A stretch of 34,477 bases of DNA, from assembly GCA_027604705.1 (NCBI GenBank), contig JADHYV010000116.1, positions 1 through 34,477 of the forward strand, written 5' to 3'. The notes beneath the pieces were generated by a model, which ran no database searches, was not told where the DNA came from, and saw only the letters and a program-made list of their open reading frames with translations. Position numbers and translations under genes: made by a program. This document shows positions 17,624 through 27,297 of the stretch, in pieces; position 1 is the stretch's first letter, and each line of letters begins with the position of its first letter. The DNA is from Allomyces arbusculus. Its lineage: Eukaryota; Blastocladiomycota; Blastocladiomycetes; Blastocladiales; Blastocladiaceae.

Positions 17624-20600
17624 TCAAAACGCGACCGCCGGCACCACCATCTCGCCATAATACGGCCCGGCCTCACCCAACGTGCGCGGCGGGTTCGCCT
17701 GGCGCTCGCGCACCATCTGGCAGGTCCGTCGGAAATGACTCGTGACCGTCTTCAAGCTCGACGGTCCGACCAGCGCACCCGCGCGGGCCGCCGGCAACGG
17801 CGCCGACGCGTCGCCCACGTCCAGCCCGACCAGCGACGACGCTGAGAACCCGCGCGGGACGACACTCGTGGCGGCGACTGCCGCCGACTCGTCGGGATTG
17901 GTCGATGCAGCCTCGTGCAGGTTGGCGAGGTTGGTCGCGATCAGCTCGAGCAGGCCCGAGACGTGTTTGGGCGTGACGACGGGACATCCCTTTTCGTAAA
18001 AGTAAATGTACCGGACCAGGGTCTCGATGAAGAGCTCCACGTTCATAATCGTGTCGAGGCACGCGTCGGCAAACTTGAGCGCCTTTTGCAGGCATTCCAA
18101 GACGCGCTTGCCGTCGCGGTACTCCTTGTGCTAGATTCAGCGAAAAGAGCGATGCGGTCAGAATCGGTTGCTCCACCCGTCAACAAGAGCGAAAACAGAG
18201 CGCACCTGCGGCCAGAACAAGTGGCTGCACTGTATCACCGCACGGCACTGGTCCGGGCGCTTCAACAGTCGCGACGCGTGCAGCGTGCATTTCGTCGCCA
18301 GCGTGTCGTAATTATCCACGGCAAACACTGAGCACTCGAGCAACGCGTTCACAATCGCCGTCAGCGCCAAGAACTGGTGCCGCGAGTCGGAAATGCACTC
18401 TTCGTAGACGGTCAATGCCGACACGAAAAACTCGTAGGCAATTTCCTCGGACCGTGCCGCGTCGGCCGCGCGAGCCGCCATCAAAAACAGGTGCGTCGCC
18501 TGATCAATGTCGTCGGACTTGAGGTGGATCGCCGTAATCACCTGGTGCAGGTACTTGAACAGATGCATCTGCTCGCGATCGGTCTCGGGGGTCGGCGGGA
18601 GCGCGGCGACGCGATCGACGAGCCGGATCGCCTGGTAGACGAGCGCTGGGAACGTGTATTTGATCCGGTACCCGCCGCCTTCGGCCAGGTACTTGCGCGT
18701 CACCGACAGGAGCTACATTCAGTCCGCACGGTCGCGTCAGCAAGTCATCTCAGCACCCACCTTTTCGTCGATCCGACGAAAATGGCGTACCTGTGCATGC
18801 ACCGCCGTATCCTCGTGCGCGATCAGCGTCACCAACTTGGCCACCAGCCCTTGCTCCATCGCGACCTGCTCGAGCTGATCGTCGCGATGGTGCGAATCCG
18901 GACTCGCCAACGCCGCCGCGGCGGCCTCGCGGTCGACAAACATGCCTGTGTTCTTCCACAGTGGCGCGTCGCGCTGGTCCTTGACGAGCACCGCGACACA
19001 CTCCCACACGGCGGCCACCACCTCCTCGGCATCCAGCACGGCACGCGCATCCACCAACGCCGTGACCAGCGTCCGGGCCACATGCAATCGCGTCGCGTAG
19101 GGCTGCGTCGCGAGCAAATCCCGGAACGCGGCACCCTGTCCACGCAGAGCGACCACCACGAGCGGGTCCCGTGGGACGGCCCCACCCTGCAAGACCGCCA
19201 ACAGCATCGACTGCAAGCTCGCGACGGTCGCGGGCGCAAGCAGCTCGGGGGTATTCGCCGCGCGCGCGACCTGTTCCCGCGCAAACACCAGGATCTGGTC
19301 GACGTACTCGAGCTGCGTCGGGTAGCAGGTCACGGACAATTGCATGAGCGAGAGCAGCAGCGAGGCAATGTCGGTGATGCCCAAGTCCGGGCGTGCCGTT
19401 ATCACTTGCGTGATTTGCGCCCAGAAGACATCAAACAGCTGCACGTTGCTCGGGATCCCGTTGGCCGAAGTCGCGGGCGCGGTCGTCGCAGCGATGGTGT
19501 CGTTGGTTGGAGCGGCAGCACCGGCGGCGGGAGACGCGGCAGCAGACGGCAACTCGGCGGCCGCGCCGCCCTCGGCCTCGACTTTCGCAGCATTCGCGGC
19601 ATTCGACCGCTCCGACGCAAACGCGCGCAGCCGATCAATCAGCGCGACAATGATTTGCTTGATATTCACCTGCCGCTGCAGCTGTGCGGTGACCGCGAGC
19701 AGCGGCTGCAACGTTTGCAAGTGGAACACGTCTGGGAACACCTGGATAATCACTTCCATCAGGTACTCTTGCGCGATCACATCGCGGCACTGGATGATCT
19801 GGTCCAAGATCGGCGGCAAAATCGTCGCCTGGTACATGCCGAGATCCACGGCCTCAAGTTGTGACAGCCGCACGATATTGGTCCCGACCAGAATGCGCAA
19901 TTCGCGCCGCTCTTCTTCGCGCCGGTCGCGGTCCCGCGTCGGCCCTTGGTACTGCAACCGCACCCACAGCTTGTTCATCTCAACGAAGTTTTGCATGACA
20001 AAGGCGATTGCGTCGTCGACGGTGCCGTCCGCAGGAGCCGCAGCCGTGGCCACGGGCGCGGGAGTGGGCGCGGGGGACGGGGACGGCGCGGGACTCGCGG
20101 TCCCATTGGCCTGGTCAACTGGCGGCTCGGGCGACGCCGGCAGCGGCGTGGCAATGGCGGCCGCCGGGTTAGGTCCGTCGGGCAAGTAATCCTTGGTCAT
20201 TGACGACAGGTAGTGCCGCAGGAACAGGCCGCGCACCGGGTGCTGCACGCCGCGGCACATGTCGAGCAAGTCGCGGAGAATCACTTTCACGGGCGTCTGC
20301 CGCATCGGTAAATAGGCCGCAGCGACCGTGATCATCATGTAGAGCCGCGGCACGATCGCGCCAGAGTACTGCACGAGTTCGTAGAGCGTCGCGAGATCGG
20401 CTTTACCAGCACGGTGTGCGTCGCCCAGAACGACAGCCAGGTACCGCAGGTTGTCGAAGACGAGCATGTAGAGCTCGTAGTAGTTTTTCGGGGTCAATGT
20501 GCCGACGCGCAGCTCCGAGACGAGCTCGAGCGCGTGCTTGAGCGCGTCCATGATGCGCTCGGCGTCCTGGTCGTTCGGGAAGACGTCAGTGGGATTGGTC

Positions 20601-20747
20601 CGGACTGCGCAGAGTACGGCAGAAAGGGGTCGATCGTACCAGGCTCTTGCGCATATGGAACGCGTGCACTTTGACACGCGCGAGCGCGTCTTGCAAGATG
20701 CGTGCCTGGTCCTCGGGCGGGGCCACGCTCAGGTCCGACGACGACAT
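17624..20747 (-). CDS. VPS35: Vps35, core subunit of retromer
   Basis: Four exons, 20747-20640, 20566-18791, 18712-18206 and 18130-17624, give 965 residues. Introns are 73, 78 and 75 nt. Exon 1 encodes MSSSDLSVAPPEDQARILQD and HAFHMRKSL; exon 2 begins DAERIMDALKHALELVSELR and has KNYYELYM. Hallmarks are PRLYMMITVAAAYL (the PRLYL motif contacting Vps26) and LLDMCRGVQHPVRGLFLRHY. The C-terminal solenoid, which contacts Vps29, shows RKYLAEGGGYRIKYTFPALV, RDGKRVLECLQKALKFAD and LVRYIYFYEKGCP, ending GPYYGEM. Vps35 is the scaffold that retrieves receptors from endosomes to the Golgi. An Ala/Pro/Ser-rich loop is inserted near residues 200-250, where other Vps35 proteins have a shorter linker. The frame is open well upstream of the ATG, but that part is Arg/Pro/Ala-rich and not family-like. 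Confidence 0.96.
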
Positions 20748-21775
20748 GGCGGCAAGCGTGCGGGTGCTGGTACGGGAGCGAGCAGGGCGGGTTCGCGGGC
20801 TCGGTGCTGCTGCTGGTGGTCGAGCGTCGATGCGGGGAGCGCACAGCAGCGAGACGGGTGTGGCCACGACGCGTTCGCGAGGGTCCTGCAGCGGCGGGTC
20901 GCGGGCAACGTCGACGGCGTGTGTTGGCTCGCGCTCGAGGTGGGCAAGGTCGATCCAGACGGCGGCAAGCAACTGCGGCCAGTTGCGTGTCACGGTTGGG
21001 CCGGGAATCGTGGTGGTGCTGGTGGACGCGCAGACGCGATGGAGCGCCGGAACGGATACGGATTCGTGGCAGCAAGGCAAAACGACGCTTGGCAGCACCA
21101 CCACAGTCGCCAAAAACAAACGGGGAAGCAAAAATGGCAGCGACGCGTCGGCCCGCCCGATCTGCACTCTACACGTGACGTTGGATTGGGGTCTCGAAAA
21201 GCGATTTCACAGACAGAAATTCAATAATCAATCTACGCCAGAATGCACCGCCCTTTCGAACCACATCCAACCGCACTCGTCCAACCAAACCATTCCTGTT
21301 GTTAATTGCTTTCCCAACACGACGCCGTCGCGCTCTCCACCAGACGCACGCGCGACGCTGATTCTGCCGTTTTGCCTAGCCCGCCTGCCCCGCCCCCACC
21401 CTGACCAGCGGGAGCCCGCGGTGCCAAGCCAGAATAAAAATGACGATAGAAAAAAAAATCTCAGGGGAGGGGGGGGGGGGGGGGTAGGGGGACAGCACGA
21501 AGAGACGAACGACGAGGGCCGTGTGCCCAAGGGAGGGGTAGAGGTAGAGGAAAAGACGATGAAGAGAGAAGGAAAAAGACGCACACCAAATCGGCCAGGC
21601 CAGCCACAAGCGACCCCACCACGGGCCGCCACTCCGAATTTCCAACAAAAAGGGGGAGGGAGAAGAAGAGAAAAAGAAACGCAATGCAACGGCGCCCCCC
21701 GCAACGGGGGGGCTCCACGCACAGCACGGATACGGACACGGACACGGCACGGCCCTCGCTCACTCGCCCATTCAC
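20748..21775. other. spacer between VPS35 and the Mks1-like gene
   Basis: About 1.0 kb. The right half is unusual: the + strand from 21420 to 21700 is strongly purine-rich, with A9, a G16 run (21469-21484), then GAGGTAGAGG and GAGAAGAAGAGAAAAAG stretches. On the minus strand, where both flanking genes lie, this is a pyrimidine-rich 3' flank of the Mks1-like gene. The left half is the VPS35 promoter and leader. Open frames here have no recognised domain. Confidence 0.45.
21469..21484 (+). repeat. 16-nt G homopolymer
   Basis: Sixteen consecutive G, preceded by GGGGA and followed by TAGGGG, so the site could form a G-quadruplex. It lies about 290 bp beyond the stop codon of the Mks1-like gene. 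Its exact length may be uncertain in the assembly. Confidence 0.7.
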
Positions 21776-23172
21776 TCAAAACGGGCGCGTCGGTCGCGTC
21801 TCGTCGAGACTCGGCCGCGTCATGTAGTCGGGCGACATTTGGCTTGCGCGGCGCGCGCGCACCGCATGCCCGCGGTCGCCTTCGTCGTCCTCAACGTTGT
21901 CGTCCTCGTCCTGGAAAAATGCGGGCCGCGTGGACCGCAAGCCGCCCATTGACGCACTTCCAGCGAGCAGGCCGTTCCCGTTCGCTCCACTACTCCCGCC
22001 GCCCAAGCACACGCCATCATCCGAGTCGGATTCGGTCAATTCGTCGTCGCAGTCGTTGCTTCCAACGACAAACACGACAGGCGGCGCGTGCGCGGCCGTC
22101 GATGTTGGGAACGCGAGCATCCGGCGCGGGGCGAGCGACGAGGACGCGGCGGTCGGTGCTGCCGCAATCGCGAGCGGGGCTGACGCGCCCGAGGCGACGG
22201 CAAAGTACCGCGACAAGTCGACGTGTCGCGAAGACCGCTTAATCAGCGAGGTCGGCGAAATCGCGCCCGAGTTGGGTCCGCGTGCAGACCGCGCAGCACG
22301 CGCGGCTTTGCGGAGTGACGGCGCCGGGTCGAGCAGCGAGGCCGGGAGCGTGATGACAATGAAGGGCTTGGCGGGCGGAGCGGCTGCTGCTGGTGCTGGT
22401 GCGGTAGCGGCAGGTGCAGCAGGTGATGACGCATCGCCATTGGACGGCGCGGGCGGGCGGCGGCGCGGCGGGAGCGCGACGCTGCGGTTGCACGCATCAA
22501 CAAAGACGCATTCGCGGTCCGCGTCGCTGTCGCTGTCGTCGAGGTAGGTGCGTGGCGGGCGCGCCGTTGCGACGGGTGCCGGAGCGGGCGACGTCGACGG
22601 TGATGGCGCGGCAAACGCCGGGTGTGCGGGCGGAACCGCGGGCAGGGCGCCGTGATGGCCAAACAGGTGCAGCGCATTGGCGTTTCCTGCGGCCGAGACC
22701 GGGCCGGCCTCATCCGTGGCCGCGGCGGCGAGCGGGTCGACAATGCACGCCGTCGCCGCGTCAACGTGCACGGCAAACCGCGGGGCCGCGCGGCCCGAGG
22801 CGGCCGAGATGCGCAGCGCGTGCCAGATGCGCCAGGAAATGTTTTCGAGCCGCGTCAGCTCGGCACGCGTGTTCTTCTTCTTGGTGAATTCTGGTGGTTG
22901 CGTTGCGAGGAGTGGAGGGAGCATGGAAAGGGAAGAGGGGCATGACGATCAGTGCCTGTTCGTGAAGGTGGATGGATGGACTCGGGTGTTGGATGGGGCG
23001 GCTGCGTCGACCGAGGTGTTGGCTGCACCGTTCTGAATGGCGGTCGTCGCGCGAGTCCGCCACCATCTCCTTCCAACCAGAACCACGGGCAAGCTTGCGT
23101 ACCAGACCACGTTGCGTGCACATTGTCGGCGCCCAGCGGGATCGCGCGGTCGGCGGCCGTGGCAATGGGCAT
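21776..23172 (-). CDS. Mks1-like protein with the fungal RLENxSWR (DUF1752/GATA_AreA-type) motif
   Basis: Exons 23172-23103 and 22890-21776, separated by a 212-nt intron (GTACGC donor, CACTGAT branch-like motif, pyrimidine-rich end, CACCAG), give 394 residues. The junction creates ADNVHATWS followed by EFTKKKNTRAELTRLENISWRIWHALR. This matches the short fungal motif in which a Trp-containing helix precedes NGxRLENxSWR, known from Mks1, Reg1-type and AreA-type regulators. The remainder is Ala/Pro-rich and disordered, with acidic patches (DDSDSDADRE, FFQDEDDNVEDDEGD) and many Ser residues. Mks1-type proteins are nutrient-signalling regulators; whether this one acts likewise is unknown. The intron is by far the longest in the window. 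The ATG at 23172 has a CCACCATG context, but the frame stays open to 23817. Confidence 0.65.
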
Positions 23173-24414
23173 GGTGGACGGGATTGGGGTCGCGCGAAAT
23201 GGAAGGAACGGATGGATAGCTGGGTCGACGCCGAGTGACTCGAGAGACTCCCTTGCCTGTTGTTGGTGGTTGGAGCGTGGGGGAGAGGAGCGCCGGCGTG
23301 CGCGGGGTGGGGGAGCCGCGTTAAGTACGGGCGGCGGGAGTGGAAGCGAGCGAGCAGCAGAGGCAGCAGCAGCAGCAGCGATAGAGCGAAAAGGGCGGGC
23401 GACGCGACGCGGGGTGACGGTTATCGGCGGCCGTGGCGGCGGCAGCAACGCAGGACCGGCAACAGCGATGGACGTCTCCCGGCACGCGGCGCGGCGGCGC
23501 CCATGTATTGGCGCGCGGGGCGGGGGCGGGCGGGCAGGCAGTCGGCACGCGCGGGCGGCGTGCGCGCGTTGCGTGCTGTGCGGAGTTGTGCGGACGGCGA
23601 CGTGCGGGGGGTGGGAGAGGAAGACGGTGTCGAGGGACTGGCCGTTGCCAGGTCGCGCGAAGGCGTGTGTTTCTCGGTCGGTTTGCGGTGGTGGTGGTGC
23701 TGTAGCGGCTCGGCACGTGCGCTCCCCAGTTCCCGGGGCCCGGCGCGTGCGGGACGATCCGGGTCTTGATTTCGTGGACATTGTTGCATGATTGCGCAAC
23801 TTGGCCGCGGCCAACATTTGCGCGCCAGAAAACTAGGCCAACAGGACACGCCATTTTGGCGTCTTGCGGCGCCTTCTCGCGCGGAAGACGGCGAAAGATC
23901 AATTGGCTGGTTGATCACCGCCTGATGCGAAAGCTGGGCGAAAGCCAATTTGCTTCAGCCTCTGGGCGAACCGGGCCGGCCCGATGGCTGAGATCATTCG
24001 CAGCATGCTGCTCCGAGGGCAGCGTCCCTTGCTGCCGCCAGCCGAGGCGGGTCGAGGCGAGCCCGGTCCCAGATCTTGCACGTGAGGTAGATACGATCAT
24101 GGCCGTTGCCAAGAGCTTGCACCGACAGCCTGGCACTGACGACGGCCCACGTGCTTCGGCGTGACCGTATCAACATACTTTCACCCCATTGTCTGCCACG
24201 CATTCGTGCTCATCGTTCGCATTGGCCAGTCGACAACGGCCTGACCGCACGAGCGACTTGCTTCCGCTCGCACTACAGCCGTTGATCCGCACTCGAGCCC
24301 ACCTGCACGCCGGCGTCGACCAGCGCCGCCGCTCCTCCACCAACTACCCGCGACCCCCCGCACCGACCCGCCCACCCGCCCGCCAACCGACCCCCACCCT
24401 GCCGATTCGCCACC
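23173..24414. other. divergent promoter region (Mks1-like and RLP24)
   Basis: About 1.2 kb between divergent genes. The left half (23260-23760) is extremely GC-rich with Arg/Ala/Pro-coding frames in all registers, none recognisable. The centre holds a perfect 14-bp palindrome, TTGGCCGCGGCCAA, at 23801-23814. The last 100 bases before the RLP24 ATG are C-rich (CCCACCCGCCCGCC) and end GCCACCATG. Confidence 0.45.
23801..23814. promoter_or_regulatory. 14-bp palindrome TTGGCCGCGGCCAA
   Basis: A perfect inverted repeat midway between two divergent start codons. A dimeric transcription factor site is possible; I know no specific factor for it. In GC-rich DNA the inner GGCCGCGGCC is not very surprising. 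Confidence 0.25.
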
Positions 24415-24900
24415 ATGCGGTTGGAAAAGTGCTACTTCTGCTCGTCGACCGTCTACCCGGGCCACGGCATCATGTTTGTGCGCAACGACGCCAAGCAGTT
24501 TCGGTTCTGCCGGTCCAAGTGCCACAAAAACTTCAAGATGAAGCGCAACCCGCGCAAGGTCAAGTGGACCAAGGCCTTCCGCAAGGCCGCCGGCAAGGAA
24601 ATGGTCGTCGACGGCGCCCTTGACATGGAACGCCGCCGCAACGTGCCGCTCCGCTACGACCGCAACCTCATGATGACGACCCTCACGGCCATGAAGAAGA
24701 TTTCCGAGATTCGCGCCAAGCGCGAACGCGTCTTCTACAAGTCGCGCGTCATCAGCAAGAAGCGCACCGCCGAGAAGACGGCCATGCTCAAGCACGTCAA
24801 GATGAACATGGAGCTCGTGCCGACGGCCACGCGCAAGCGGCTTGAGGAGAGCAAGATTCTCGGACAGAAGGTGCAGAACGAGGACGTCGAAATGGCGTAA
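24415..24900 (+). CDS. RLP24: Rlp24, ribosome biogenesis factor (eL24-like)
   Basis: A single exon of 161 residues with a strong GCCACCATG start. It opens [19 protein letters not shown] and continues [20 protein letters not shown], giving the zinc-binding Cys set (C6, C9, then two Cys in FCRSKC) of eL24-type proteins. The segments [22 protein letters not shown]-like [15 protein letters not shown] and [19 protein letters not shown] follow, as in Rlp24/RSL24D1. This separates it from cytoplasmic eL24. Rlp24 occupies the eL24 site on pre-60S particles in the nucleolus and stimulates the AAA-ATPase Drg1 until it is released in the cytoplasm. The length matches human RSL24D1; the yeast protein is about 40 residues longer at the C-terminus. 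It is one of two recognised genes here with no clear intron. Confidence 0.96.
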   Translation: MRLEKCYFCSSTVYPGHGIMFVRNDAKQFRFCRSKCHKNFKMKRNPRKVKWTKAFRKAAGKEMVVDGALDMERRRNVPLRYDRNLMMTTLTAMKKISEIRAKRERVFYKSRVISKKRTAEKTAMLKHVKMNMELVPTATRKRLEESKILGQKVQNEDVEMA

Positions 24901-25383
24901 TCCTGTCTGTGCCGCTGTTGTTTGCTGCCGTTTGCTGTGATTTTGTCGTTTTTCATTTCTCTCGTGTTCGCCTTGTTCGGGCCGGCGTGGTCGTTTATTC
25001 GCTCCTTTTTCTCCACCGTTTCTTGGGTTTCCCGTTTGGCGCTGCTGCTTTCAAAATTGGTTGTAAATAGTTTTCGGTAGACCCCGAGTTTCCCTCGCCG
25101 TTCTTTCGTTACGACTTGGGTGCCTGGTGGTCGTTTCTCCCTGACAGGAACCAGTCATCCGCCAGCGTGCTCGTCTGGCAGCGATAGTTTGCCGATGGCC
25201 GCGAGCTCGACGATGACTCCAAAAACCAGCTGCCCCACTGCATCGTCGAGTCTCGCTCGGCGTCGCTTCTCCTCCAACCTTGAATGAATCAACCTTGAAC
25301 CACGAGTCACGGCAGTATCCACGACCTTCAAGTACCCGCACACCAGTCCTGATCAGCAGCCAAGCAAGACTATCGACGCAACC
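24901..25383. other. spacer between RLP24 and CDC123
   Basis: About 0.5 kb, T-rich just after the RLP24 stop (3' untranslated region), then of mixed composition. It contains the CDC123 promoter; the leader ends CGCAACCATG. No gene or repeat seen. Confidence 0.5.
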
Positions 25384-26665
25384 ATGACCGTCCCAACCAA
25401 TCCAGCGCTGCACCCATTCTCGTTCGACCAGTGGTATCCGCTGTTTCGTCGGCACACCTTCCGGTCGATCATTGTCGACCTACCCGCCGACTTCGTCGAG
25501 TACCTCTCGGCCGACGGAATCGCGCTGCCGGAAGACGAGTACTTGTCTTGTTATTGAAGGCTTTGCGAGTTCGTGATCAAAATTCTCACCAGAAAGTGTT
25601 CTCGATCAGAGTACTCTATTCGTACCACAACGACGTCGACACAGACGCACTTGCCGACAACCTCGCGCAGACGACGCTCGACGGCCCGCACCACTCGGAC
25701 GATGACGACGAGGACGACGAAAACGATGAGGAAGTCGGTCCGTGCCCTCTCATCCCATCCCGACCAACCCCCTCCCCACCTCCAACTAACCCTCAGATCC
25801 GCCCTAGCCGACGCGCCCATCTTCCCCGAACTCGAATCCTTGATTCACGCGGCCATTGCGCAACTCGGCGGCGCCGTCTTCCCGAAACTCAACTGGTCGG
25901 CACCACGCGACGCGGCCTGGATCAATCTCGGAGGGACCTTGCGGTGCCAGCGCTTTTCCGATATTTTGCTCCTGCTCAAGGCGAGCGATTTCGCGGCGTA
26001 TGATCTGAGTCAACCGACCGACCGCCGCGTGCTGGTTTTGCGCAAGTGGATTGATGTGCATCCAGCCAAGGAGTTTCGTTGCTGGGTGCGGAATGGGCGT
26101 GTGTTTGGTACGTTGCAGGCTCTCGGTTGCGCGGTTATGTGGTGAACGAGTCAAACTGATTTGAAAAGCAACGATAGCCATTTCGCAGCGCGACACGACG
26201 CACTACTACCCGTTCCTCGTCGCCGAGCAAGACGCGCTCGCGCGCATCCTCGTCGCGTTCATTGCGACCACGGTCGTGCCCAAGTTCCCCGTTGTGACCT
26301 GTCCGTATCCGTCTTCTCCACTCTCTCCACCCCCCTGCTGCACCCACACTGACCACCCCACAGTCTGCGTCGACATGTACTTGTCGCGCGCCGACAACGA
26401 GCCCTTCATCATCGACATCAACCCGTCCACGAGCACGACTGACGCGCTTCTCTTCACGCACGCCGAGCTCGACGCCTTGCCTGACAATGCCGTCACTGTG
26501 CGTGTCGTTGAGTCCGAGGCGGCCGCGGCGCAGTCGGCGCCCGTGTTTGCCGCGCACCGGATCCCGCACGATGTCGTCGAGCTTTCGCAGGGGTTGACGG
26601 TCGCAGAGTTTGCCGAACATTGGCAGAAACAGGTGGCCGAGGCGAGTCTTGGGCTCGATGGGTGA
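25384..26665 (+). CDS. CDC123: Cdc123, eIF2 assembly factor
   Basis: Five exons, 25384-25538, 25610-25737, 25808-26107, 26178-26300 and 26364-26665, give 335 residues. Introns are 71, 70, 70 and 63 nt; two use the rare donor GTCCGT. The start FSFDQWYPLFRRHTFRSIIV and LPADFVEYLSADGIALP are typical. Exon 2 is the acidic insert (DDDDEDDENDEEV). Exon 3 carries LGGAVFPKLNWSAPRDAAW and DILLLLKASDF. The exon 3-4 junction rebuilds FRCWVRNGRVFG and ISQRDTTHYYPFL; exon 5 has VDMYLSRADNEPFIIDINP. These are the ATP-grasp-like core motifs of Cdc123/D123, which uses ATP and binds eIF2-gamma to promote assembly of the eIF2 trimer. In the third exon I chose the second of two AG sites (CGCCCTAG) because the first lies too near the CTAAC branch motif and breaks the frame. 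Confidence 0.95.
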
Positions 26666-27297
26666 TGTCGGGGTGGACGTGTCCAGCAGGGTGGAGAAAG
26701 CGGGGATATGCGACCTTTCATCGCTGGAGGATATAAATGCATGGTAGACTTGTTTTTTTGGGCAAGCTGGCTTTTCGGCGCGAACGACATGGGACAAAAA
26801 TGATTGCCAGTTGAAATTAATTTCATGTCTATCGTGAGCGATCGAACCTGGCTCATTCACCAACAACTGGTCGAGGACATTCTCGATTGCTGGACTGCGG
26901 TCCGTATGGTCTGGTGGCAAGGGCTCAGGGCCAAACACAATGCATCTAACACCGATCGTGGGATGTGGCCAAACTTCTCGACTTCGTCGGACGGGGTCAA
27001 CAGTGCTTGGCCGCCAAGCTGCGCTCGGTCCAGCCGGATCTGAGACAGAACCATCGATTGGATCCTGACGCTCGCTGTTGACACAGGATCGAGGCATTGT
27101 GTCCGGAGTTCGCGCTCTGCTTGTCATTCGACTCTCAATCGATCACATTTACGATTGGCCCTGTCCAGCAAAATTGGTCATGCCATTTCTCAAAGGTAAT
27201 CATAACCCGCACTCCAAACCGACAAACACGCCAACAGACGGTTTCGCTGCGCTCTCCACCGCTCTCCACCCTTTCTTCTCGCCATCACGGCCTTCCC
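26666..27297. other. convergent spacer between CDC123 and the golgin gene
   Basis: About 0.6 kb of lower GC content (near 26740-26830 notably AT-rich, including TTGAAATTAATTTCA). It holds the 3' ends of both genes and one minus-strand copy of the GGTTCGATCGC core (26849-26839). No convincing open frame. Confidence 0.5.
26811..26825. repeat. short AT-rich inverted repeat
   Basis: TTGAAATTAATTTCA has arms TGAAATTAATTTCA reading the same on both strands. It lies in the convergent 3' region and may mark polyadenylation or be chance. Confidence 0.35.

Noticed and set aside
18377-19864. 495-residue + strand open frame antisense to VPS35
   Set aside because: His/Arg-rich mirror frame; the minus strand is clearly VPS35 with conserved motifs.
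20748-21167. N-terminal extension of VPS35 beginning MQIGRAD with a signal-peptide-like stretch
   Set aside because: Vps35 proteins are cytosolic and start near the MSSS...DQARIL segment. The extension is Arg/Pro/Thr-rich and more likely the 5' leader.
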